64,000 bases of DNA from JANPBY01 sp963851405 (GTDB lineage: Bacteria > Actinomycetota > Actinomycetes > DATJPE01), in the NCBI GenBank assembly GCA_963851405.1, contig CAWKPB010000007.1, forward strand, positions 186,001 through 250,000, in the 5' to 3' direction. Under the pieces are notes generated by a model. It had not been told where the DNA came from and made no database searches. It saw only the letters and a list, made by a program, of their open reading frames with translations. Made by a program: the position numbers and the translations under genes. Below, piece by piece: positions 25,117 through 33,792 of the stretch; the first letter of the stretch is position 1, and every line of letters starts with the position of its first letter.

Positions 25117-26664
25117 GTGCTTGCTGCGCGGGGTAGGACCAATCGGCGAAGTGCGTCTGGGAGAGCACAACTGGGGGCGCTCGCGTTGCTGGTGACGGCG
25201 GTCTTGGCCGGCTGCACCACAGGCTCTAGCCCGGCTCCCCCGCCTTCCGCGTCGGTGTCCCCGAGTCCCACGCTTGGCGAGCCAATGATGCTCGATGTCC
25301 TGGTGTACAACATCGAGTACAGCGGCGGCCGCGCCACCGATGCGGTGATTCGCTCGCTGGATGCCGATGTTGTCGGCGTCCTGGAGTCGTACAACCGGCT
25401 TCCCACGATCGCCCGCAAGACGGGGTACGACTACTACAACGTCGGGCTCCAGCTGCTGTCGAAGTACCCGATCCATGAGCCGTCCGGCGCCGAGGGGTTG
25501 TACGCCCTGATCGAGGTGCAGCCCGGTTATGTGGTGGCGTTCTTCAACACCCACCTCGACTACGTGAAGTACGGGCCGCGGCTGCTGAAGAGCGGAACGG
25601 CCGTGGACGCGGTCATCGCCTCGGAGAACGAGGTCCGCACGTCGTCGATCCTGAAGCAGACACCGGACATGGTGCGGCTGGCCGACGAGGGCTATCCGGT
25701 CTTCCTTACGGGCGACTTCAACGAGCCTTCGAGCCTCGACTACACGGCCTCGGGCGTCGAGACCAGGGACTTCGTGTCGGAGCCCGTTCCGTGGCCGGTC
25801 AGTCAGACCCTGCTCGATCTTGGCCTCCGGGACACCTATCGGGAGATTCACCCGGATCCGGTGGTCGATCCCGGGGTCACAACAGCCAAGCGGGAGGGCG
25901 GGGACCGGATCGACTACGTCTATGCCGGCGGGCCCACCACAACGGTGAGCAGCCAGCTGATCGGCGAGCCCGGCGGCGTGGGTGTGGACGTCGAGTTCGA
26001 CCCGTGGACATCCGACCATCGAGCGGTGCTCTCGACCGTCGAGGTCACCCCCATCGCCGTACCGACCATGGTGGCCCTCGACCGGCGGATGTTGACCGAG
26101 GACGAACCCCTGCTGGTGACCTACAACGACGGGAGCGACGACAACGGAACGGTGACGGTTGCTGCGGTGGAGGCCGCCGCAGCCCCGGTTCTGACCCTTC
26201 CGGCGCCAGGGCCCAGCGGGCAACTCACCATCGACACCGGCGCCTTGGCTCCGGCCGGCTACGAGGTTGTCCTCCTCGATGAGGCTGGCGCGGAATTGGC
26301 CCGTAACGAGTTCTGGGTGAGATCCGCGGACGCGACCGTTTCGATCTCCACCGGCCGTGCTTCCTATGACGTGGGCGAGCCGATTGAGGTCAGCTGGGTG
26401 GATGGCCCGGCGAACCGGTGGGACTGGATCGGGGTCTACAAGGCGGATAAGTCCAACCCCGAGAAGGACTACTACCTGCTCTGGGGCTACACCGGTCTCC
26501 ACGACTCCGGCGCCTTGCCACCGACCGTCGCGGGGGCGATGGTTTTGGACGAGTCCAGTCAAGGCAAGCCTTGGCCGCTACCGCCCGGTAAATACGTCGT
26601 GCACTACCTGTTGACCGACGAATACACCTCGGCGGGAAGCACACCCTTCCGGGTCAAGGGCTAA
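25117..26664 (+). CDS. Lipoprotein with endonuclease/exonuclease/phosphatase domain
   Basis: 515 aa from GTG 25117, chosen because AAGAGGGGC lies 7-8 bp upstream and it gives a normal lipoprotein signal (LGALALLVTAVLAGC, lipobox LAGC). A Pro/Ser linker follows. EEP fold: VYNIEYSGG, DVVGVLESYNR, FFNTHLDY, LTGDFNEPSSLDYT, GDRIDYVY and the terminal SDHRAVL. The C-terminal third is a beta-rich domain with WDWIGVYKADK, seen in phosphodiesterase-like exoenzymes. Outer-surface anchored. It probably cleaves phosphodiesters of nucleic acid, lipid or sugar; the substrate is unknown. Confidence 0.82.
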   Translation: MLAARGRTNRRSASGRAQLGALALLVTAVLAGCTTGSSPAPPPSASVSPSPTLGEPMMLDVLVYNIEYSGGRATDAVIRSLDADVVGVLESYNRLPTIARKTGYDYYNVGLQLLSKYPIHEPSGAEGLYALIEVQPGYVVAFFNTHLDYVKYGPRLLKSGTAVDAVIASENEVRTSSILKQTPDMVRLADEGYPVFLTGDFNEPSSLDYTASGVETRDFVSEPVPWPVSQTLLDLGLRDTYREIHPDPVVDPGVTTAKREGGDRIDYVYAGGPTTTVSSQLIGEPGGVGVDVEFDPWTSDHRAVLSTVEVTPIAVPTMVALDRRMLTEDEPLLVTYNDGSDDNGTVTVAAVEAAAAPVLTLPAPGPSGQLTIDTGALAPAGYEVVLLDEAGAELARNEFWVRSADATVSISTGRASYDVGEPIEVSWVDGPANRWDWIGVYKADKSNPEKDYYLLWGYTGLHDSGALPPTVAGAMVLDESSQGKPWPLPPGKYVVHYLLTDEYTSAGSTPFRVKG

Positions 26665-26799
26665 CGACGACCGTCCAGATGATCGCGGGCCACGTTCGCA
26701 GCCAAAGATCGCGGAACCTTCAGCCGCACGGCATCATGGTCGACAACTCAGGGCAAACCCGGAGACGTTCGGGCGGATCAGCCGAGGAGGGAACTGGAC

Positions 26800-27399
26800 G
26801 TGGACCGGATGAGCGCGCGCGCGGGTCTGCCTCGTCGAGTGCTGGTCCTTGGCCTGGGCATGGTTGTGTCGGCGGGACTTGCGCTGGCAGTGACGGCACC
26901 GGCGCAGGCGACCTCCTGCAAGCCGCGGTCCCTGATCTGCATCGAGCCTGGCGAGGGGGCCAAACCCCTCCCGAAGCCGCCGAAGCCGGAGACTTCGAGC
27001 TGGGTCGTGAAGTACCGGGTCTGGTCGAACCACATCAAGATCTACCGTGACCACAAGCTGGTGCGGGATGTAAAGGTGGCTGGCAACCCGTATCTGTCGC
27101 CGCACCTGCCAAGTACGTGCCGCGTCAGCCAGAAGCTGCGGGTGAATTGGGACAAGACCCTCGACTGGCGCCTCAACTACTTCACGCGGCTGTGTGCAGG
27201 CCGAGGCGTCGGCACACACGCGATCCCCATTCACCGCGTCTCCGGTCGGTTGAGCATGAATGCGGCCGATCTCGGCAAGACCCCCGGAGCCGGGGCCCCG
27301 CTGAGTCATGGCTGTGCTCGCATGACGGCGAGGGACGCCAAGTGGATTTATGACCGCGTGCCGTTGGGCAGTCTCGTCAAGATCAGCTACGCGCGATGA
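26800..27399 (+). CDS. L,D-transpeptidase (YkuD) family, secreted
   Basis: 199 aa with an N-terminal signal (RRVLVLGLGMVVSAGLALAV, cleavage near AQA). Catalytic motif PLSHGCARMTARDAKWIYD: the His and Cys of the YkuD HxxxxxxxSHGC site. It forms 3-3 crosslinks or anchors proteins to peptidoglycan. Two extra Cys pairs near the N-terminus (SCKPRSLIC) may form a disulfide. GTG start at 26800, ATG at 26809 possible. Overlaps the next gene by 4 bp (ATGA), so the two are co-translated. Confidence 0.88.
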   Translation: MDRMSARAGLPRRVLVLGLGMVVSAGLALAVTAPAQATSCKPRSLICIEPGEGAKPLPKPPKPETSSWVVKYRVWSNHIKIYRDHKLVRDVKVAGNPYLSPHLPSTCRVSQKLRVNWDKTLDWRLNYFTRLCAGRGVGTHAIPIHRVSGRLSMNAADLGKTPGAGAPLSHGCARMTARDAKWIYDRVPLGSLVKISYAR

Positions 27400-28157
27400 G
27401 TGTGGGGATGCCCCCCAAAACAGCCGCCACACTGGTTCTGGGGCTGGCCTTCTCGTTGATCGCGGTGGCTGTGCCAGCCGGCCCGGCCGTCGCGATGCCA
27501 ATCGCTGTCACGGAGCGCCTGGTGATCGGTCACTCGGTTCAGGGCCGCCCGATCGTGGCGTACCACCGCTACACGCCTGGGGGCCTCGGCACCCGCCCGC
27601 TGCTCGTCATCGGTCAGATGCACGGAACCGAGGAGACCGGCAAGCGGGTGATTGCGGCGCTGCGCCAGCGGGCGTTGCCAGACTCTGTGGACGTGTGGCT
27701 CATCCCGACGGTGAACCCGGACGGAGACGTTCGCAACCGACGAGCCAACGCTCACGGCGTCGACCTGAACCGGAACTTCCCGCACAACTGGGTCCGTAAG
27801 GGCGCCGGGACAAACTACTTCTCGGGACCACGAGCGGCTAGCGAGCCCGAGACCAGGGCGGTTCGGGACTTCATCAGGCGGGTGCAGCCCTGGCGCACGG
27901 TCTCGTTCCATACGCCGCTGTACGGCGTCGACGTCAGCAACGGGAAAGATCCCGCGCTCGCTCGTGATCTGTCCCGTTGGTCCGGGTATCCGCTGCGATC
28001 GTTCACGTGCAACTCCGGGTGCAAGGGGACGCTCACCCAGTTCATCAACGGCCGCCTCGATGGGGCCGCGGTGACTTTTGAGTTCGGACGTTCGACGTCT
28101 TCGAAGCGTGTCGACCGAGTCGTCGAGGCCGTCCTACGTGTGGGGACTGCGTCGTAG
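27396..28157 (+). CDS. M14-family zinc carboxypeptidase (MpaA-like), secreted
   Basis: 253 aa. Signal peptide (ATLVLGLAFSLIAVAVPAGPAVA). Zinc ligands HGTEE (His-x-x-Glu in GQMHGTEETG) and the later His in SFHTPL; GVDLNRNFPHNW with the substrate-binding Asn-Arg; catalytic Glu in VTFEFG. MpaA-type enzymes cut gamma-D-Glu-diaminopimelate bonds in muropeptides. Coupled to the L,D-transpeptidase, so the pair probably remodels peptidoglycan stem peptides. Confidence 0.86.
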   Translation: MSVGMPPKTAATLVLGLAFSLIAVAVPAGPAVAMPIAVTERLVIGHSVQGRPIVAYHRYTPGGLGTRPLLVIGQMHGTEETGKRVIAALRQRALPDSVDVWLIPTVNPDGDVRNRRANAHGVDLNRNFPHNWVRKGAGTNYFSGPRAASEPETRAVRDFIRRVQPWRTVSFHTPLYGVDVSNGKDPALARDLSRWSGYPLRSFTCNSGCKGTLTQFINGRLDGAAVTFEFGRSTSSKRVDRVVEAVLRVGTAS

Positions 28158-28173
28158 CTGCGAGTCCAACCGG

Positions 28174-29622
28174 TCAGCGACTGACGTGCAGAGTGGGGAT
28201 TCGGTCAGACCACGGCAGTGCCTGCTCGAGTTGGGCGGCCAGCCGAAGCAGGAGCGACTCCGTCCCGACCGCGCCGACGAGCTGCATGCCGATCGGTAGG
28301 CCCTCTCGGCTCTGATGCAGCGGCAGGCTGATGGCCGGCTGACCGGTCGCGTTAAACACCGGAAGGAAGGACTCCCACGGCGCCCAGCTGGAGAACACAT
28401 CTCGCAGCTCCATCGGCTCGGCCGGGTCGTACATCCCCAGCGGCGCGGGGAGTCGACCCAGCGTGGGTGTGAGGAGGACGTCGTGGGCCGTGAAGTAGCG
28501 GCCCATCCGACGCGCGGCCTGGTTTGCCTCACCCAACGCGTCCATCAGCCGAAGCGCCGTCACGGCCCGACCGTGCACGACCGCGGCCAACGTTGACCCT
28601 TCGACAGTCGTGGCGTCGACCGGCCGATCCACGGCCAGCGCGAAGTCGTCCACGGTGTGTGCGGCGTCGGCGGCCCAGAGGTCAGTCATAGCCCCGAGGA
28701 ACGGCTCCCAGTCGAGTAGGTCCTCGGTCTCGTCGACGTGGTGCCCGAGATCGGCCAGGAGCGCCGCGGTAGCCCGCGTGGCCGCGGTCACCTCGGGGTC
28801 CGCCTCATGCCCTGACCACGGCCGGGTGGCCACGCCGATCCGCAATTGTTCAACCGGCGCTCCCACCTCATCGGCAAAGGGTCGATCGGGCGTCGCGATG
28901 ACGAACGGATCACCCGCCGCGGGGTGGGAGAGCGCATCGAGCAGGGCCGCGCTGTCACGTACCGAGCGGGACACCATGAACCGCGCCGCCCATCCCATGA
29001 GCGCCTCAGCGATGTGCGGACCCCAGGGGATCCGGCCCCGCGAAGGTTTCAGGCCGACGACGCCGCATGCGGACGCCGGGATCCGAATCGAGCCGCCGCC
29101 ATCGCTGGCTGCGGCCACCGGAACAATTCCCGCGCCCACGACCGCGGCCGCTCCACCGCTGGACCCGCCGGCCATGTGAGCGGCGCTCCAAGGGGAGCAC
29201 GTCCGGCCAGCGGCCAGGGTCTCAGTCGTGCCCAGAATGCCGAACTCCGAGGTCGTTGTCCGCCCCATGTTGACCAGTCCGGTCTCGGCCAAGCGCGTTG
29301 TGAACTCACTAGTGGCTCGCGTGACCCATCCTTCGCCCAGTCGGCTGCCATTGCCGCACTCGACCCCGATCTCACCGTGGAAGAGGTCTTTGAGCATGGT
29401 GGGCACGCCGGCGAACGGAACCGAGTCGGGATCGCCGTACGCCATGGGTAGCGGCTGGCTCACGCGGTCACGGAACACCTCCACGACGGCGCCGAGCGTC
29501 GGGTCGATTCGATCGACGCCCTCAACGACACAGCGGGCCAGCTCAGACGGGTCGACGGCCTTGGCCCGGACCAACTCGGCGAGTCCGGTGGCGTCGTAGG
29601 ACGCGAACTCATCAAGGCGCAC
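28174..29622 (-). CDS. Amidase (amidase-signature family)
   Basis: 482 aa. Catalytic triad of the AS family: Lys in VPTMLKDLF, cis-Ser and nucleophilic Ser in the GGSSGGAAAVV to ASDGGGSIRIPAS region. Substrates range from simple amides to 6-aminohexanoate oligomers; none can be assigned. GTG start at 29622. Convergent with the M14 gene 16 bp away, and divergent from the C45 gene. Confidence 0.87.
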   Translation of the reverse strand: MRLDEFASYDATGLAELVRAKAVDPSELARCVVEGVDRIDPTLGAVVEVFRDRVSQPLPMAYGDPDSVPFAGVPTMLKDLFHGEIGVECGNGSRLGEGWVTRATSEFTTRLAETGLVNMGRTTTSEFGILGTTETLAAGRTCSPWSAAHMAGGSSGGAAAVVGAGIVPVAAASDGGGSIRIPASACGVVGLKPSRGRIPWGPHIAEALMGWAARFMVSRSVRDSAALLDALSHPAAGDPFVIATPDRPFADEVGAPVEQLRIGVATRPWSGHEADPEVTAATRATAALLADLGHHVDETEDLLDWEPFLGAMTDLWAADAAHTVDDFALAVDRPVDATTVEGSTLAAVVHGRAVTALRLMDALGEANQAARRMGRYFTAHDVLLTPTLGRLPAPLGMYDPAEPMELRDVFSSWAPWESFLPVFNATGQPAISLPLHQSREGLPIGMQLVGAVGTESLLLRLAAQLEQALPWSDRIPTLHVSR

Positions 29623-29724
29623 CCGCGCACCCTACCGAGCCGCGATGTCCTAGCTTCCGCGCCGCTAGAGCACGGACGCCGCATAATCAGATGGATCGCA
29701 CGACACGACGAAGGGGACGCGACT

Positions 29725-30795
29725 GTGGACACGCCGCCGTCCGTCGTCCCGGTCGAGGTGACCTTCCGAGCAGTGGACACTCTGGCGTCCGGCGTGGCTG
29801 GGTTGGCGGACCACTTCACCACTGCCTGGCCTGCCTATCGCCGGTGGTACTTACGCGATGGTGAAGCCGCGCGCCCGGAGTATCTCGAATGTCGGCACGC
29901 GCTGGAGGCGTACCTCCCCGAGCTCGTGCCGACGTACGACGCATTCGTCGATGCGGCCGGCGGCGGCGACCTAGCTGCGCGTTTCCTCAGCCACTGGAAC
30001 CCACCGCCGCTGTTTGCGGCCTGCTCCCTTGCGGCCTGGAGCCGGGATCGAAACGTGTTGGTACGCAACTACGACTACCCGCCGACGCTGTGTGACGCGA
30101 TGGTTGTGCGTAGCGCCTGGAACGGGACCTCCGTTCTTGCCATGAGTGATTGCGGAATCGGGGCGCTGGACGGGGTCAATGCCCACGGTCTGGCAGTAGC
30201 TATCGCCTTTGGTGGGCGCCGCGTCGTCGGCGAGGGTTTCGGCATCGGCATCGTCGTCAGATATCTGTTGGAGTTCGCGCGGACCGTTCCCGAGGCCTTG
30301 GAGATGGTGCAGCTGATCCCGGTGCACCTGGCTTACAACGTCGCACTCCAGGACTCCAACGGCCACAGCGCGGTCGCGTTCCTCTCTCCCGACCGTCCAC
30401 CGGTGATTTCGGGTGGCGCGACTGCTGGGAACAGGCAAGGCGCGACCGAGTGGCCGGAACACGCAGAGTTCTGCGCAACCGAGGACCGAGAGGCGGCCTT
30501 GTTGACCGCGTTCTCGGATCCTGACATGACCGCGCCGGCCCTGGTTCAGCGATTCCTCGAGCCTCCGCTGTATCGCCCCACCGCGCTGAGCACGTGGGGA
30601 ACCGTCTACACCGCGGTCTACGACTCTGACCACGCATCGCTGGAGCTTCGTTGGCCTGACGATGCGTGGGCCCTGAGTCTCGACGCATTCGTTGAGGGGA
30701 CGAGGGCCCGCAGCATGTCCATGGCCGTACCCGAGGCCGTCGAACCGGCCGCGCCGGCACCCGTCGCCCAGGGTCGGCCCCTCCTCATCGCCTGA
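29725..30795 (+). CDS. C45-family autoproteolytic acyltransferase/hydrolase
   Basis: 356 aa. Resembles isopenicillin-N acyltransferase-like Ntn hydrolases: FAACSLAAW (candidate autocleavage Ala-Cys with Cys nucleophile), RDRNVLVRNYDYPP, and DCGIGALDGVNAHGLAVAIAFGG. Such proteins self-cleave and then transfer or hydrolyse acyl or aminoacyl groups. No signal peptide. GTG start at 29725 with AAGGGG upstream. 58 bp before an ATP-grasp gene in the same direction; the pair looks like a two-enzyme amide-bond pathway (inference). Confidence 0.78.
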   Translation: MDTPPSVVPVEVTFRAVDTLASGVAGLADHFTTAWPAYRRWYLRDGEAARPEYLECRHALEAYLPELVPTYDAFVDAAGGGDLAARFLSHWNPPPLFAACSLAAWSRDRNVLVRNYDYPPTLCDAMVVRSAWNGTSVLAMSDCGIGALDGVNAHGLAVAIAFGGRRVVGEGFGIGIVVRYLLEFARTVPEALEMVQLIPVHLAYNVALQDSNGHSAVAFLSPDRPPVISGGATAGNRQGATEWPEHAEFCATEDREAALLTAFSDPDMTAPALVQRFLEPPLYRPTALSTWGTVYTAVYDSDHASLELRWPDDAWALSLDAFVEGTRARSMSMAVPEAVEPAAPAPVAQGRPLLIA

Positions 30796-30853
30796 GGCAA
30801 TCCACCGGAGTCGGTTGCCGCCGTCACTCCCCGGACCTACCGTGAAGACGACC

Positions 30854-32419
30854 ATGGGAGAAGGGGCCGGCCAACCAGCGCAGGGCACGACCCTGTCGGC
30901 GTCCGGATCAGGCGAGGCGAAGCAGAAGCAGAAGCAGAAGAAGACGAAGAAGGACAAGCGCCGCAAGGACCATCAGCCGAAGCGGCCGGTGCTTCGCAGC
31001 CTCAGCGATATCTACGGCTACTTCCGCACCAACACCACGCCGGTGTATTTCGTGTCGCCCACGCCGTACAACTTGCTCGGATTGGATGAGTGGGTCGGCG
31101 GCTTCCGCTACATCAGTTATTTCGACAGTTTCGATGGGCTCAAGCCACACTCCTTCGTCCCTACCCATGAGGGCCCTCGCGACTTCGAGTCCTTCGAGTC
31201 GGTCAACACCTACCTCCTCGGCAACAAGGAGGTCATCGACTACATCGGCCGCAATGGCGACGGCATCGTCTTGCTGGTGATGTTTGACGAGAAGACCGAG
31301 CAGCGGGCCGAAGAGCTCGGCCTACGGATCGCGCTCCCGCCACGGGAGTTGCGCGAGTACATCGACTCCAAGATCGTGACCACCCGGCTGGGAAATGAGG
31401 CGGGCGTCCCCAGCGTGCCCAACGCGATGGGCCGAGCCGACTCGTACAAGCAGCTGCGAAAGATCGCCAAGAAGGCCAAGCTCGGGCGGCGATTGGTGGT
31501 CCAAACGCCCTATGGCGACTCTGGGCGGACCACGTTCTTCGTCAACGACGAGGACGACTGGGCCAAGCACGAGGACGAACTCGCCGGTCACGACCTCAAG
31601 GTCATGCGGTACATCCGGCACCTGCCCGGGACCGTCGAGGCCGTGGCGACCAAGCACGGAACCCTCGTCGGGCCGATCCAGACCGATCTCACTGGATACG
31701 AAGAACTCACTCCGTACCGAGGCGGCTGGTGCGGCAACGACATCTTCCCCCAGGTGTTCGACGCGGCCACGCGCAAGCGGATCCGGAAGATGGCGCAGCG
31801 TTTGGGGAAACGCTTGTATGCCGAGGGCTACAAGGGCGTCTTCTGCATGGACTTCCTGCTCGACACCGACGAGGGCTCGGTCTACCTCGGCGAGATCAAC
31901 CCGCGGATCTCTGGCGCATCTCCCCTGACCAACCTCATCACCGCCACCTACGGCGGTGTCCCGCTGTTCCTGTTCCATCTGCTCGAGTTCGCGGACGTGG
32001 ACTGGGAGCTGGACCTCAAGGCCGTGCAACGCCGCTGGAACGACTTCGACCAATGGAGCCAACTGGTGCTGAAGCAGACCAGCGACGAGGTCGAGCTGAT
32101 CACCGAGGCACCGCCCTCGGGTTTGTGGCGCATGGATGACGACGGGTCGGTGCGCTTCGTGCGCCAGGAGATCGACTGGCACGCCGTGAGCCGCGAGAAC
32201 GAGGCCTTCTACCTGCAGGTGTACGGCGCGGGCGAGTACCGCTACCCAGGGGCCGACGTCGGTGTCGTCGTGACCCGGGGCCGGATGCAGACCGATGACC
32301 GCGAGCTGCTCGACCGCGGCCGACTGTGGGCCGACGGGATCATCAAGGGCTTTCGGGGCGTACCCCCGGAATCAACGGTCATCCCCAGGGAGCAACTGCT
32401 CTCTACCAAGTGGTTCTGA
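30854..32419 (+). CDS. ATP-grasp ligase (biotin-carboxylase-like)
   Basis: 521 aa from ATG 30854 (GTG at 30842 also possible). The N-terminus has a very basic stretch (KQKQKQKKTKKDKRRKDHQ). ATP-grasp marks: VVQTPYGDSGRTTFFV (nucleotide-binding strand pair), FCMDFLLDTDEGSVYLGEINPRISGASPLTN (Mg-binding Glu/Asn). It lacks a biotin carrier or lyase domain, so it is a carboxylate-amine/thiol ligase, not a true biotin carboxylase. It follows the C45 gene. The stop at 32417-32419 is followed by hairpin copy 2. The substrate is unknown. Confidence 0.78.
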   Translation: MGEGAGQPAQGTTLSASGSGEAKQKQKQKKTKKDKRRKDHQPKRPVLRSLSDIYGYFRTNTTPVYFVSPTPYNLLGLDEWVGGFRYISYFDSFDGLKPHSFVPTHEGPRDFESFESVNTYLLGNKEVIDYIGRNGDGIVLLVMFDEKTEQRAEELGLRIALPPRELREYIDSKIVTTRLGNEAGVPSVPNAMGRADSYKQLRKIAKKAKLGRRLVVQTPYGDSGRTTFFVNDEDDWAKHEDELAGHDLKVMRYIRHLPGTVEAVATKHGTLVGPIQTDLTGYEELTPYRGGWCGNDIFPQVFDAATRKRIRKMAQRLGKRLYAEGYKGVFCMDFLLDTDEGSVYLGEINPRISGASPLTNLITATYGGVPLFLFHLLEFADVDWELDLKAVQRRWNDFDQWSQLVLKQTSDEVELITEAPPSGLWRMDDDGSVRFVRQEIDWHAVSRENEAFYLQVYGAGEYRYPGADVGVVVTRGRMQTDDRELLDRGRLWADGIIKGFRGVPPESTVIPREQLLSTKWF

Positions 32420-32431
32420 CCCCCCCTTTTT

Positions 32432-32487
32432 CCACGACACGCCGTCGTTGCTCAGTCGGGCCTGTGGGTGACGTCGGCGTGTCGTGG
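32432..32487. terminator. Shared hairpin element, copy 2
   Basis: Perfect 13-bp arms CCACGACACGCCG (32432-32444) and CGGCGTGTCGTGG (32475-32487), 30-nt loop, after a C-run and TTTTT. The right flank GTGGGTGACGTCGGCGTGTC is identical to copy 3 at 51438. It separates the ATP-grasp gene from xylA. Confidence 0.75.
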
Positions 32488-32579
32488 ATCTTTGGGGCGT
32501 TGACGCGGATGGCGGAGCCTCGTACCGTGGTTCGGGATAAGTTGGCTCAGACAACAAACTCGTCATGCTGGAGGCCGTC

Positions 32580-33767
32580 GTGTCGTTGCACCCCACTCCC
32601 GAGGACCGCTTCACCTTCGGTCTGTGGACGGTCGGCTGGCAGGCGCGGGACCCCTTCGGCGACGCCACCCGGGCACCCGTCGACCCCGTCGAGACCGTGC
32701 ACCGGCTGGCCGAGCTCGGCGCCTACGGCCTCACCTTCCACGACGATGACCTGATTCCCTTCGGATCGGACACCATCGCCCGCGACGAGCACATCAATCG
32801 CTTCCGCAAGGCACTGGACGAGACCGGCTTGGTCGTCCCGATGGCCACGACGAACCTGTTCACCCACCCTGTGTTCAAGGACGGGGCGTTCACCAGCAAC
32901 AGCCGCGACGTACGGCGCTTCGCGCTGCGCAAGGTGATGCGCAACCTTGACCTGGCTGCCGAGCTGGGCGCCAGCACATACGTCTTCTGGGGCGGCCGCG
33001 AGGGCGCCGAGACCGACTCCGCCAAGGACGTCCGGGCGGCGCTCGACCGCTACCGCGAGGGCCTCGACACCCTCGCCGCCTACGTGATCGAGCAGGGGTA
33101 CGGGTTGCGCTTCGCGCTGGAGCCCAAGCCGAACGAGCCCCGCGGTGACATCCTGCTGCCCACCATCGGGCACGCTCTGGGCTTCATCTCGACACTTGAG
33201 CATCACGAGATGGTGGGCCTCAATCCCGAGGTCGGACACGAGCAGATGGCCGGGTTGAACTTCGTTCACGGTATTGCCCAGGCGCTATGGCAAGGCAAGC
33301 TCTTCCACATCGATCTCAACGGCCAACACGGTCCGAAGTTCGACCAGGACCTCGTCTTCGGCCACGGGGATCTGCTCAGCGCGTTCTTCCTGGTGGACCT
33401 GTTGGAGAACGGCGGTCCCGGCGGGGGACGTAGCTACGACGGGCCGAGGCACTTCGACTACAAGCCGATGCGCACCGAGGACATGGACGGCGTGTGGGCG
33501 TCCGCGGCGGCCAACATGCGGACCTACCTGCTGCTCAAACAGCGTGCTGCCGCCTTCCGCGCAGACCCCGACGTGCAGGCGGCGATGGCTGCTAGCAAGG
33601 TGGGCGAACTGGCCGAGCCGACGCTGGCGCCGGGGGAGACGACGGCCGATCTCCTCGCTGATACGTCAGCGTTCGAGGACTTCGATGCCGACATGCGCGG
33701 CGTCCAGGGGTACGGCTTCGGCGTTCTGGACCAGCTCGCCGTCGAGCACGTCCTCGGCGCGCGCTGA
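32580..33767 (+). CDS. xylA: Xylose isomerase
   Basis: Converts D-xylose to D-xylulose (also glucose to fructose). 395 aa from GTG 32580, which has GGAGG 5 bp upstream and gives the standard MSLHPTPEDRFTFGLWTVGW start; an ATG at 32565 is also in frame. Metal and catalytic residues in FHDDDLIPF (His base), LEPKPNEPRGD, GLNPEVGHEQMAG, and HIDLNGQHGPKFDQD (Asp pair). Operon with xylB 25 bp downstream. No xylR or transporter adjacent, so control may be distant. Confidence 0.96.
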   Translation: MSLHPTPEDRFTFGLWTVGWQARDPFGDATRAPVDPVETVHRLAELGAYGLTFHDDDLIPFGSDTIARDEHINRFRKALDETGLVVPMATTNLFTHPVFKDGAFTSNSRDVRRFALRKVMRNLDLAAELGASTYVFWGGREGAETDSAKDVRAALDRYREGLDTLAAYVIEQGYGLRFALEPKPNEPRGDILLPTIGHALGFISTLEHHEMVGLNPEVGHEQMAGLNFVHGIAQALWQGKLFHIDLNGQHGPKFDQDLVFGHGDLLSAFFLVDLLENGGPGGGRSYDGPRHFDYKPMRTEDMDGVWASAAANMRTYLLLKQRAAAFRADPDVQAAMAASKVGELAEPTLAPGETTADLLADTSAFEDFDADMRGVQGYGFGVLDQLAVEHVLGAR

Positions 33768-33792
33768 TCTCGCACACCAGGAGGTCAGCGCG

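Noticed and set aside
24976..26562. Long minus-strand open frame of 528 codons opposite the EEP lipoprotein gene
   Set aside because: It is the GC-rich shadow of a well-recognised gene, has no family-like sequence and no ribosome-binding site.
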